DNA of 64,000 nt, taken from contig CM061243.1 in the NCBI GenBank assembly GCA_030848705.1, positions 119,560,674 through 119,624,673 of the forward strand, in the 5' to 3' direction. The first letter of the stretch is position 1, and every line of letters starts with the position of its first letter. Positions 1-10,573 of the stretch are shown one piece after another. Both the position numbers and the translations under genes were made by a program. The stretch comes from Heracleum sosnowskyi (lineage: Eukaryota > Streptophyta > Magnoliopsida > Apiales > Apiaceae). Under the pieces are notes generated by a model. It worked only from the letters and a program-made list of their open reading frames with translations, was not told the origin of the DNA and made no database searches.

Positions 1-1967
1 TACCTGGGGCCAAATAGCCACAAGTCCCTGCAATTACAGTTGTTGTGGAGTCATTCCCTCCTTGCGAGCGCAAAACTTTAGCAATTCCAAAGTCTGCAAC
101 CTTCGCATGGTTGTTGACATCAAGTAAGATGTTGGTTGACTTATGATAAGAATAACAATGTAGAAGCAACTGAGGTGCACAGTAGCAAACACACAGAGGA
201 TCACAACTCCACAAGTTAGTTACAAATAACTAACTTGTACAGCTCATCATGACAGCTAAGTGACAGCTCAGCACTGGAGTACAAATAGCAAAACAGTTAG
301 AGATGTTTTCACTTGCTCGATCTCTCTTTCTCGAAACACTCACTCATGGAATCTCTTTCTCTAGAATTCTATCTCTTTCTTTAGTAAACAAGTAGTATAG
401 TAGATATAATAGATAGTACTAATCAGTAGATTGATGTGTATGATGAAGCTGAAATTGTAGACAATGAATCTGTGATTGATTCTGTACAATCTTGTTTTGT
501 AATGATGATCATACAGTTTGGTGATATTGTGATTTCTAAGAACTTATGTCCCTGTGAATTATAGAGGGCACTAAATCATGGTGCAAATTGGCCAAGCCCT
601 GTGCAACGTCAAGTGCAATTTGGTGGCGAGTAGGCCAATCCAACAGAACTTTTCCTTTGTGAAGTGAATCCAAAAGGTTTCCATTTGGCATGTACTCGTA
701 AACCAGCAGGTTTGAATCCAAACCTGAAAAATAGCAGTACAACTTGACAGTGTTTCAACTTACGTTTAAGTTCCTTGTTGATAACTACTTGATAATCCGA
801 AGAAGGATTTTCATTGCTTGATGCCAGAGCCGTTTGACGGCTATAATTTCTCCACTGCTCGACTCAATTTTATAAACTACCCCAGATCCCCCACGATCAA
901 TTATGTTCTTATCGACCATTGCTTCCATAATTTCAAAGTGATCAAACCTTATTCGATGGAAGCTTTTAACATCATACGAGAAGTATGATGAAGAGAAGGT
1001 GTCCTGGTGTTTTATTACTGCTTTTTCTTTACTAAACCAGCGTTTCAGGAACAAGAGACCTTCAATGATCACAATCCCCACTAAAATCAACCAGGTGCAG
1101 TAGTTGAACTTTTTACGATAATATGTCTGCGGACATGTGGGGAAGTTTGTATCTGATGAACTGAGATTTTAGGAACACAGAGAGATGGATTGTTTGAAAA
1201 GCTTTCCAACAATCCACCATCTATAAATGTCTTGGGAATGGGGCCACAAAGCAGATTATCTGATAACTTGGAAGCAAATCGGAGAGTCTTTCTGGAATAT
1301 TACCCTTTAAGAGATTGCTGGAAAGGTCAAGAACATATAACGTTTCAGGTACGGAAGAATTGAACTTGTTTTTTTTCCTTTTTTTTGTTGCTAAATTGAA
1401 CTTGTTTCCTTGGAAAACCAAAAAATTTAGCCTTTTAAGGTTGCCAATTTCAGAAGGTACTGGATCAGATAAAAGGTTATTGCTGAGATCAATTTTTACA
1501 AGATTGATAGCATCAGAAATTTCAGGAGGGAGGATACCTGAAATCATGTTTCTGTGTAGTAGCAGTTCAGACTAAGTTCTTAGCATTTCCAGGCCTAATA
1601 TCCCTTCTGGTATGGAGCCATATAGCTGGTTTCGACTAATACGTAGACGTAGAAGAGATAGGCAGCTTGCAAAAGTTTCTGGCAGTCCTCCTGAAAACAT
1701 GTTATCCAGGGCACATAAGTATAACAGCTTCCCTCCACTGCATGTATCAGTAGAATTAGGCACTTCTCCGGTCAGAAAATCTATTAGCTCGGTAAGATTT
1801 CCAAGCTCCTCGGGTATTTCACCAACAAGTTGGTAAGATTTCCCGGAAAGAGACTTTTTCATAAGTCTCAAGAATCGAGTCTGATCATCGCTAGGGGCAG
1901 CTTCAAGTCTTCAGAAGATTGATAAAGAAAGAAGTAAAATAGTAAAGGAGAAAAGATACTGAGCCAT
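1..1967 (-). pseudogene. LRR receptor-like kinase pseudogene (CEPR1/XIP1-like), 3' end beyond window
   Basis: Read on the minus strand from an ATG at 1967, this starts with a hydrophobic signal-peptide-like stretch (MAQYLFSF...), then an in-frame TGA, then disconnected LRR blocks at 1572-1871 and 1221-1547. A transmembrane/juxtamembrane segment and glycine loop (GGSGVVYK, with AVKRL) lie at 785-1090. The hinge-to-catalytic-loop segment (LLVYEYMPNG ... IIHRD) is at 536-742 and the activation segment (VADFGIAKVL ... AGTCGYLAP) at 1-130. The order and wording match LRR-RLK subfamily XI, closest to the C-terminally encoded peptide receptors CEPR1/XIP1. Intact members perceive peptides at the plasma membrane. 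This copy is broken: most LRRs are missing, there is a premature stop, a deletion removes the conserved block after VETL near 745-760, the frame shifts, and an insertion lies between HRDI and STNILL. It is not expected to encode a working receptor. Confidence 0.88.
135..537. mobile_element. ~400-bp insertion in RLK pseudogene (possible solo LTR or small non-autonomous element)
   Basis: The kinase coding sequence stops after HRDI near 538 and resumes with STNILL near 130. The intervening ~400 bp is AT-rich and lacks valid splice sites that keep the kinase frame. Both junctions carry CATAAG (minus-strand reading), which looks like a short target-site duplication. One end (minus strand TTCTTAGAAATC) resembles a mutated TGTTAG LTR start. 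CT-rich tracts such as those seen in LTR leaders lie inside. The element class cannot be fixed from this copy alone. Confidence 0.45.
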
Positions 1968-2150
1968 GTGAGAGGATGTATAGAGATATTATATGTTTTT
2001 GGGAGAGAAGTTACTCTTTTTTGTTGTTGCAAATGAGTAGAAGAAGAGAAGAGATATATAAATGGCATGAGATCATTGAGTGAGGTAGACAGTAGTAACA
2101 AAAACTTCGAGTAAAATGTCGTATTTAATATACAAGGCTAAATAATCTAA

Positions 2151-2575
2151 GAGGCCCCTTCGGAAGCATTAGCTTTATTATACAACATTGTGCTTGCATA
2201 AATTCAGAGTCTTTTGCCTAAACTTAAAATTATTGTTTATCACTTAAAGTTGCTTAAAATGATAAGTAAAATGTAAAAAATTTAAGTCAATATCTAGGAT
2301 AATTTTATGTTACGAATGACTTATGAATTATTAAAATTTTAATAATAAAAATAAATTTGATAAGTAATACATTTGAATGGTTACATTTCTTTTATAAAAA
2401 AAAATTAGTAAAAAAAAACAAGTCATTCAAAAAAGTACCTTCTGCCAACTTTTGTCTTTAAGATATTTTTTTAACTTTAAGTCTTTTTCTGACTTATTAC
2501 ACAAACAAACATTTTTCAGCTTAAAATCAAAAATCACTTTAAGCTCCGGCTTTAAGCAGGAGCCAAACATGCTCT
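2151..2575. mobile_element. Possible PIF/Harbinger- or hAT-type MITE
   Basis: An AT-rich ~425-bp segment is bounded by imperfect inverted ends. The right end read inward is AGAGCATGTTTGGCTCC and the left is GAGGCCCCTTCGG. TAA flanks both sides. The right terminus resembles MITE ends with the GCATGTTTGG core. There is no coding potential. The left end is diverged, so the call is tentative. Confidence 0.35.
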
Positions 2576-2832
2576 TAATATTTTCTCACATATTTAAATT
2601 CTGGCTAGTTTGACAGTTTCTTAAATTGCAATAATATACCAACTTTTGTAGCAGATGGATCAACTTAAACATGCAAAACAAGTTCCTCCAGTAAACTACA
2701 ACCCTGTTTTAAAACATGCAATCTACAATCTAGACACCTTCACAATGACATTCTATTCATTTAGGTCTTACTCCAGGACTTGATTAACAAAAACATGAGA
2801 TACAAACATGAGATACATTTTAAATTAAGCAT

Positions 2833-5800
2833 CTACGCCTTCCCTTTCTTCACAGCAGAAAATACCGAGGTTGAAATTTTTTTAATATCCATTTGCTTGA
2901 ACGCCTTGCTTAAAGGAAAAAACCCACCAGGTTTAGGTCCTTTCTCTTCTAAAGCCTGCAAGAAGAAAGACCTGTTACATATCGAAACAAAAGCTACAAA
3001 CTTGATACCAACTTTCTTATTCCAACAAAAAAAAACAAGCTTCATTTACTAAACCTAATAAGTCCAATTACCGTCAAAATCTCAGCCTCCTTGAACTTTT
3101 TTTGCAGACAATTCTCCAACCTGTGCTGGAATCTCTGAGTATCTTCTAAATTGAGTTCTTCCACTTTCCTCCCATCAAGTACTCTGCGACCAAATCAAAT
3201 ATTAAAACTATATTTTCTTGCACTAAAATCAATCAAAAGAAGTGTTGTTACCTGAAGATTGTTTCTGCTAGAGCATTGCAATTTCTGATATCCAGACCAT
3301 CATAATTGTTAAGGCTATCCCTATATCCAAGAGGCATCTGTTTCACAATCATATATTTTAATCTTTTGTAGTAAATCTACACAGAGGCACACACCCAATA
3401 ACATTTACATATGCCAATACTAACAAAAATCCATTAAACAATAGTAACATTTACACATGCCTATACTAACAATAACGTATTTCCAACTTAACAAAAAGAA
3501 AAAACAATAACGTATTTCCAAAAGATGAGGACATAAATTAGTAAATTTGAACTTCTCTGTTTGAACTTCCAAAGAATGGACAAACTAATCAAAGATAAGG
3601 ACCGGAGCTGTTCAATGCCCAAGGTGGCAGTCATGTATCCTGAGAATTTTCTTTTTTCCCACAAATAACAGCCTACTAATAATATGGCGTTTCGAAAGGA
3701 TAAGATGAGAAAATGAAATAGCTTATCTAATTCAAGTTTAAGATACTTATCATTCATCTGCTTAAAGTTATATTTGTACAAAATTGATCGATGTATTCTC
3801 ATCCAAATGTTACAAATATATTGGATAACACATATTTGTACATTAGATATATTGGAAATTTCCCTTACCAGTGAGTTGAAAATCCCAGGCGGCTGAAATT
3901 TTGATGGGTCAACATACGAAAAGCTGTTTTTCAGGTACTGAGGTGCTACTGTGTTAACCTCGGTTTTAACCTCGGATTCATCTGTGGTTTGGAAATTATC
4001 AAGGCATATCCACCAAAAATTAGGAAGATAAGACGTTTGAGAAGTAGGGAAAAACAGTATGTTTGAAAATATAATACAGAAAAGGAGTTGAACTCCTAGG
4101 GTAATGCATATCAAATTAAGCATCACACAACATGCTTCATAAAAAATCAGACCAATTACTAATGTGACCACATTTTTCAGAAATAAAGATCTAGAAAGAA
4201 AGGGAACCTTGTGAGCCTTCCAAACTGCCATAACTAAGTTCGCCGGTTAACTGTTGTTTCTACAAGGAAAAGAAAATAATGTGTTGCAATGATTTTAAAA
4301 AAAAAAACATGCAATGACTGAAAAACGAAAACAAAAGAAAAGGACACAACTTCAACATGATGAGGCTTAGGGAAGAGTTGGTGTTCTAAAACGACAGAAA
4401 TAATAAGGATACCGCAAATAAGTAGAAAAGAATTGTGGGTGCGTGAGACATGAAACATTGATACTCCATGAGGAAAATGAATCCTTGTACTAGACATTTA
4501 TGATGTGAGTTAGACTCACAATTATTTTTATATGCTACATAAACTCCTGATCAGTTTTATACCTCTAATTTTTATTTTATTTTTCCTGATTTAAGATTAA
4601 TTTGAAATTGTATACAAGAGTTAACTAAATTGTTTTTGCATCAACATAAAATTTCAATACGATCCGTAAAGCATATGAACACGTTAATGTTTAATATTTC
4701 ACAATTTTGAGGGCAATTTTGAGCACAAATGGAACCTAGCCTTATTATTGTTTTTGTAGCGAACTAAGTAATTACAAAATCACACAATTAAGAAACTATG
4801 CTAAGAAATAGTAAAAGTACGAAAAACTTAAATATATAATTTGATACGGAAAAGTAAAAAAATGTTTCTCTCTCTAGATACTTCCTCTCCCTTCTCTCTA
4901 GGTTAATACACTATTTTCTCGCAACCGTCATCTCTCACACACCAATTTCATCAGATCTACACTATCATTTCACGAATCCACCTCTTCATCGTATCCCCCT
5001 ACCTAAACACTATATTTTTATATATATATATATTAATAATTTTTTCTTCTCTTATTGTTGTTTGTGTAGGCCTGTACAGAAGCTTCCTGCAGATATTGTT
5101 TTCCCAACCAATATGTCATCTCAAGTCGCTGCTCTTTCTGCTCCTTTTTCAGAGGAGGAAATTCTTAAGATGTTCAAAATAGTGGCTAAGAATAGGAGCC
5201 CTGGTCCAGATGGATTTAGTGTAGAGTTCTTTCTTGCCACTTGGAGTACTATTGGTCGTGAGGTTGTTGCTGGCATCTTGCATTTCTTTGGCACTCTTAA
5301 GCTTCCGCGTATTGTTAATTCTGCGCTATCTCACTTGTGCCCAAAATACAAACTCCTACTGAAATGAGTCACTTTCGCCCTATTTCTTGTTGCAATGTAA
5401 TATACAAGTGCATCTCGAAGCTGCTGTCCCTAAGGTGCCGCGTGTTCCTAATGTGGCTAAATGTTAGTACTACCTTCATACTTCTGTTTCATTTATTAGT
5501 TATAACTAGTTAAAGCTTCCTAAAAATTCGGCCTTCCTTTATATCCGGTTATTACTATAATTTCCCTATTCTAACTTTCATTTTTCAATGTATACCAAAC
5601 GTAAATATATTTAGCACTTTATATTAGCTCCAAAAAAAATGGTAATATTTCTGGATATTACATTAATGCTTAATATTAAGCAATTTTAAGCAAAAGAGGA
5701 ACCTAGCCATGTTTAAAATACAATATTAGTTTTTGTTGTTGTTGTAGAGAAGTAAGTTTGCAAATGTATTAACAAAAGTAATCAAAGAGGATAGAACAGA

Positions 5801-7241
5801 ACATACCACATCAAAGCGATAAATATCACCCTTCTCAGCAGACTCCAATAAAGTCCTAACAGCATCCATTTCCTTGAGCTTTATTCTGCAGTTGTCATAT
5901 TCCTCGGGATTAAGAGATGCAGATAAGTGAATGCCCTCTTTAATGAGAGATGCGGATCTAGTTGCAACAAGCAAGCGCAAATTCATGGGGACCCCAGAAT
6001 GAAGCTCGAGAGGTATGTCTGAAGTAGGTATATTCATCCTAGAGAAATCAATGGGATAGGAAGAAGCCATGTTCAACAAAGCAGCGAGCTCAGAAACCTT
6101 CCCTTGAAGTGAATACTCCATAACGAGATGACGAATTCGCGGGGTATTACACGCAAGAATAGTAATGTTGAACATGAGTGATTTCTGCGGTTGATGAAAT
6201 TGTAAGTCAAAATAAGACATATACGTAGTTTGGTGTGTGAGTTAAAAAAGAAAAGTACCATTTTAGCATTGTTGGCATGAAACATGGAAAGCAGCTCAGG
6301 TACAGACATTTGAGGAGTCCAAGGAATAAAATTTCTGCAGAATGTATAATTGATTAAATAATAGTAGTAGGTACTCAGAGTACGATGTTGGCCGCGCAAC
6401 ACCCGTTCAACTCCACATTAGTATAATATTGTCCGCTCTGGGCCATGGTCAAGCCCGCACGGATTTGTTTTTGGCTCCTCCCAAAAGACCTAATACTAAT
6501 GGAGTTGTTTTTGGCTGTTTATATTCAAGATAATTCTTCTTTATCTTATCGATGTGGGACTTGGGTTGACACCCACTCTACATACGAAACATAAACAAGA
6601 AATGAGTATACCTGCTCAATACTTTGAGAGCCATTTCCAGCGGAGTGAGACCGTAAAAAGGAGAACCGGGATCACCACAACATTTCACATCAAGCTTAGC
6701 TCCATACAATCCAATTAATTTATGAATTAAGAAACTGGAGGATGTCATAACAGCAAGGTGGAGGGGGAACATGCCATCTATGATAGGAGCGTTAACATCG
6801 ATACGAGGGGTATGTCGGGATGTAAGAATCCAAAATTCTGCTTCCCCGTAAATCAACGTTGATACTATGGGTAACGATAAAAAGATATCATCAGAAGGAT
6901 CACCATTTAATTTATGCCTTTCTAGATGTTCATTATAGACAGCATGATCTTTCTTGCTAAAGCTCTTGATAATTTGATCTTCCAAATCGGAAAATAACTG
7001 CAAAACACAGACCTAATATTAATATTTCAGAGAATGCAAATGAATCAACACACACACACATAACTCTTAAACAAATAAATGATAAGGTACCTTTTCATCC
7101 ATTGAATTGAGTGGACTCAACCCTTGCAGATATTCAAAATCTTTATCAGACCTAACTTCCTTGCTCGCGCCGGTTTTTACAATTATTCTTACGCTGGAGG
7201 CTGAGTATGGTCTGTTTGGCCGCTTTGAAGATTCAAGTGAA
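2833..7241 (-). CDS. Ankyrin-repeat family protein, nine visible exons, 5' end unresolved
   Basis: Nine GT-AG exons splice in phase: 7241-7091, 6997-6612, 6334-6259, 6184-5807, 4259-4208, 3981-3869, 3337-3252, 3183-3072 and 2955-2833 (stop), giving about 491 codons. Exon 2 holds ankyrin-type repeats (DGMFPLHLAV and GLTPLEMALK). Exons 3-4 carry IPWTPQMSVPELL followed by a helical domain. The C-terminus is basic and lysine-rich. No ATG precedes the first visible exon, and an acceptor-like TTTCAG sits at its edge, so an upstream exon is missing or unrecognised. The only ATG there (near 7100) is close to that exon's end. Intron 4 is swollen to 1.5 kb and holds a LINE fragment. Every visible exon is open, so the gene may still be expressed. 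The biochemical role is unknown; ankyrin repeats usually mediate protein contacts. A paralogous partial gene lies at 36392-37597 on the other strand. Confidence 0.8.
5067..5431 (+). mobile_element. LINE reverse-transcriptase fragment inside an ankyrin-gene intron
   Basis: The translation contains the non-LTR RT signature NRSPGPDGFSVEFF and, after a frameshift, SHFRPISCCNVIYKCISK. The DNA closely matches 59726-60091 of the LINE in this window. It is an internal piece, with neither a 5' UTR nor a poly(A) tail, and sits in intron 4 of the minus-strand ankyrin gene in antisense orientation. It keeps the Asp of SPGPDGF that is Tyr in the 59.8-kb copy. Confidence 0.85.
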
Positions 7242-7580
7242 CTGAAATTTTCGGGTTTTATAATTTAGAAAATGAGTCCAAAAAATTATACTGCCTCCGT
7301 CCCCTTAATTCTTTACATTAATTATTTTTTTTTTGAATAAAAATATAATATTTAAATTTTTATTTAGAAAAAAAAAAGTTTTAAAAATAAGTTGTAGAGC
7401 TATAATTTATAGGGGTTTAAAATAGTATCAAACAGTGTAAAAAAAACTGTAAAAACATGAGAGGGAGAGAGGGAACGTCATTTTGTGATACGGTTATATC
7501 ACTAAAAATTTAAAGCTCCAATTTAAAGCTCAAAAATTGAACTAAAAAAGAGTTGCAGGTCACTCACTAAAGTAATAAAA

Positions 7581-7620
7581 ACTAGCATTAGTGCCCGTGC
7601 GAGGCACGGGCCTCGTATTA
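7581..7620 (-). mobile_element. Helitron-like 3' terminus
   Basis: On the minus strand an 8-bp-stem hairpin (GCCCGTGC-CTC-GCACGGGC, 7593-7611) is followed by ACTAATG and then CTAG, with T as the next base. This fits the Helitron 3' rule of a hairpin a few bases before CTRR, inserted before T. The body would run to higher coordinates. I did not find the matching TC 5' end, and no Rep/helicase coding is present, so at most this is a non-autonomous copy or fragment. Confidence 0.45.
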
Positions 7621-7722
7621 AAATTCATATATATTCTTATTTAGTGATTATATTATCTTCTAAAATTATTTTAAAAAAATAAGCATGACAAATGATTGCA
7701 TATATGTACGGTCAATAAACTA

Positions 7723-8033
7723 CTCCCTCCGTCCCTCTGGGTTCTATACATAGAATTTGGGCACGGAGACTAAGAAAAGATATAAAAAATGAGTAAAATT
7801 AGATGAAAAGTGAGTAAAGTGGTGGGACCTATCAATATTTAATAATAGATTTGAGATAGTGGAGGAAGTAGTGGGTGTAATAGTGATTTATATTGTTATA
7901 GAATAGAGATAGTGGAGAAAGTAGTGGGTGTAATAGTGTTTTATATTATTAAAAGTTACTATTTTTGGAATGTATAGAAATGAATGGACGTCCCAAAATG
8001 GAAAGTGTATAGAAATGACGGGGACGGAGGGAG
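7723..8033. mobile_element. Stowaway MITE (Tc1/mariner type), copy 1
   Basis: The 311-bp element has terminal inverted repeats reading CTCCCTCCGTCCC inward from both ends and TA target duplications at 7721-7722 and 8034-8035. The interior is AT-rich and non-coding. It matches the copy at 23359-23675 in reverse orientation along most of its length. Confidence 0.92.
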
Positions 8034-8175
8034 TAACAATTTTAGTAGTTCTCCACATAAAAACAACAATTTTCCATCCTGCTACAAAGATATTATCTTA
8101 AGTGATTTATATTGCATACATGTCTCCCTTGACTGATGAAATTTTTCCTTCGCGTCACTTGGTGGTCTGAAGTAG

Positions 8176-8595
8176 CTTAACTCAGCAAATGTTCTTCATT
8201 CTGGCTTAAAGCCTGGTAACCTCCTTGCCAATCCCAATTGTGACCCGAAGATATGTGATAAGTGGACAGTTTACGACTGAGTATGCGGTCACTCGTTGGT
8301 ACCGTGCACCTGAGCTCGTCCTCTGTTTTGACTAAAGGGCAGGAGGTTCATCAGATCACCTGAGCTTTGGACTTAAATTGTAGCGGATGCTTGTATTTGA
8401 TCCAGTCAAGGGAAAAACAGTAACAGAAGCTCTTCTCCAACCTTGTATGTCAAGCTTTATGATTCAAGTCGTACTCCTCCTACACAAATCCCAATGGATC
8501 TTGATATTGAAAAGAAAATGGAAAAATAGATGATTAGGGAAATGATGTTGAAACAAATGCTTCACCATCACCGTGAAGCTGTTTATGCAACTTCT
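8176..8595 (+). pseudogene. MAP kinase pseudogene, group B (MPK4-like), intronless fragment
   Basis: Translated blocks follow the order of a plant MAP kinase. NSANVLH-GLKPGNLLANPNC is a mutated catalytic-loop HRDLKP block. It is followed by PKICD, a TEYAVTRWYRAPEL-like activation segment, MLVFDP, VTEALLQP and the C-terminal MIREMMLKQMLHHH. Most of the C-lobe between RAPEL and MLVFDP is missing. Stops and frameshifts are frequent, and the HRD motif has become HSG. No introns separate blocks that are split in functional genes, so a processed pseudogene is likely. It cannot be a working kinase. Confidence 0.85.
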
Positions 8596-8859
8596 TTACC
8601 AAGCACTAATAGAAGTTCAGAAGGTGCGCTCCTGTGTAGCAAAAGAAAAACACATCCTGCTATATTGCATAAGTGTAAGGAGGTTTTAGTTTTGAAGTTC
8701 CAATTTGTTTTCAACGTCTACCAGATCCAAAACATTAATATACGCTCGTCGTTTATCAGATAATCAAAATATTGGGACCTTATCCTACTTTTACTCACTG
8801 TGAACATTGGCGACAAAGACAACAAGAGATTTTTTTTACGGATAAGAGCAAGATGCTGT

Positions 8860-8994
8860 TACAATTTGATACCGTGCCAACCTGAATAGACCACACTTTT
8901 ATGATCATTAATTATCTTAGATGATAGAGAGGCCTCCAGTGAGCAATTGGCCATTTTCTGCTCGATTTTCAACCATAATTTTAACAAAAGAGCA
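8860..8994 (-). other. Possible terminal exon of a decayed host gene
   Basis: On the minus strand a TATATACAAG acceptor-like sequence is followed by 45 open codons (PALLLKLWLKIEQKMANC...) ending in a stop. The phase is compatible with exon 17878-17982, which would place Copia element 1 inside the intervening intron. There is no homology evidence, and it may be chance. Confidence 0.25.
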
Positions 8995-9561
8995 GGCTTG
9001 TATATAAAAATATAACAATAGTATAATATAGATACAGGGGAAGACAAGAAAAAATGTTGCCAGATAAAATGCTTTCTGATTACCAGTTACTTAACCTAAC
9101 TTAGCAGGTTAGATGAAGAATCTATGTAGTCATGATTTATGTTAGAAAATGGAAATTTTGAGACATATTTTATATATGTTCTTGATGGAATTTCTGGAAA
9201 CTAACAAGTGGAGGTTATTCCTTGTAATGAGGACTTAAACTTTCATGTTTGGATCTAGCTAAGACATTTTCTTAGTGTAATCCATAAATAAATTGAGTTG
9301 AAATAGGTTGCTTGAAATGGGTTATGTGAGATGGTTATTTTGAAATAACTCGTATCCCACATAGCATTGGTAATGAGAGGTTGGTGGGTTTATATAGAAA
9401 CATGTGCAAGAGTAGTGTACAACTACTAAGGCATGTGGGTGTGCATGGTGTTAGTATGTGCCTCGCGCACACACGCGCGCCGCCGCCGCTCGCCACGCCA
9501 CGCCACGCCACGACTCGACTCGGGTCGAAGGGCGAATGTCTCGGCGTCTCGCGTACGCGAG

Positions 9562-9841
9562 GCGACCTGGGCGAGGAATTTTATTACCTGTTTATTTAAT
9601 ATTATTTATTGATTTAATTTAACAGTATCAGTATTTATTTATAACAGCTAAACGAACTGGGTCAGGATTTATATTAAATCCTGATGGACCAGTTCTTGGA
9701 TGCGACCTGGGCGAGGAATTTTATTACCTGTTTATTTAATATTATTTATTGATTTAATTTAACAGTATCAGTATTTATTTATAACAGCTAAACGAACTGG
9801 GTCAGGATTTATATTAAATCCTGATGGACCAGTTCTTGGAT
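9562..9841. repeat. 140-bp tandem duplication inside the 5' LTR
   Basis: The segment starting GCGACCTGGGCGAGG at 9562-9701 is repeated head to tail at 9702-9841, almost without change. The 3' LTR has a single copy, so the duplication arose after, or during, insertion. Confidence 0.92.
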
Positions 9842-10034
9842 CAAATCCTGATGGCCTGGTCAGTACTTGGAGTGAAATCCTGATGACTACTGATCCTGAT
9901 GGCCTGGATCAAGGAAATCCTGACTGAGCTGTTAAATCCTGATGACTACTGTTATGGTAATTAAATCAGAATAATTAGTATTAAATGTCATATCTTCAGT
10001 TACAATATTTGGTCTGTTTACGTTTTATTTTGTA

Positions 10035-10048
10035 TTTTTATATATAGA
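10035..10048 (+). promoter_or_regulatory. Putative TATA box of Copia element 1
   Basis: TTTTTATATATAGA lies about 490 bp before the end of the 5' LTR, with the matching site in the 3' LTR near 16695. This is the best TATA candidate for retrotransposon transcription. Confidence 0.5.
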
Positions 10049-10527
10049 TACAAAACATAACGTTTGATATAAGTGACAGATACGTAACTCTGAAAACCCT
10101 AGTAACTATTATCTTCTCTGTTTTCTCTCAACACATACAGAATACATAGTTCTTGGGCGAAGTGAGGTGCAGGTCGCTGTTGATCATTTCCATATCTGTG
10201 AGTGGATTGATCTGTGCTGTTTTATCCTGGGAGTGATATTGCTGCAACCCAACACATCGTAAGTGGGGCAATAATCTCTTCAAGAACAGTCAAGACTTCT
10301 CGAAGGCTTGGCGACTCAGCTGTTTCTTTATCTTTCAGTATTTGTTAAAGCTCCTGAGAGATAAGTGTTCTTTCTTGTTTTGTTATTTTCAGTCTCTGAT
10401 TATACTTTTGTTTCGACCTTTGTGTTTGTTTCGTTATTTGGTATTTTTGCCTGTTCTTGTTAATACAAAATATATATATATATAACTGCCCTATTGTTGC
10501 TGTGTAGTTAGTAATTATACCCAACAA

Positions 10528-10543
10528 TCTTGAAGAGATTATT
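10528..10543 (+). promoter_or_regulatory. Atypical primer-binding region complementary to the LTR itself
   Basis: The usual TGGTATCAGAGC PBS is absent after the 5' LTR. The first internal bases, TCTTGAAGAGATTATT, are the exact reverse complement of 16 bases in the LTR leader (10269-10284). This raises the possibility of self-priming. An unrecognised tRNA primer is the alternative. Confidence 0.4.
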
Positions 10544-10573
10544 TTTCTGTGTTATATATTGTTAATTAACAAG

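Larger units (their letters stand above)
9140..10526 (+). repeat. Copia element 1, 5' LTR (1387 bp)
   Basis: It starts TGTTAGAAAATGG and ends CCCAACA. It holds a strikingly GC-rich patch (about 9465-9570, CGCC and CGACT repeats), a 140-bp tandem duplication, a cluster of AAATCCTGATG repeats (about 9680-9950), a TATA box near 10037 and a leader near 10060-10526. It lacks the hAT MITE present in the 3' LTR. Confidence 0.95.

Noticed and set aside
3488..4231. 247-codon minus-strand ORF
   Set aside because: It is mostly intron read-through of the ankyrin gene around exon 3869-3981. The exons use another frame for part of it.
7291..7304. CTGCCTCCGTCCCC resembling a Stowaway end
   Set aside because: No matching inverted end with TA was found to the right before the Helitron-like terminus. 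It may be a truncated MITE but cannot be supported.
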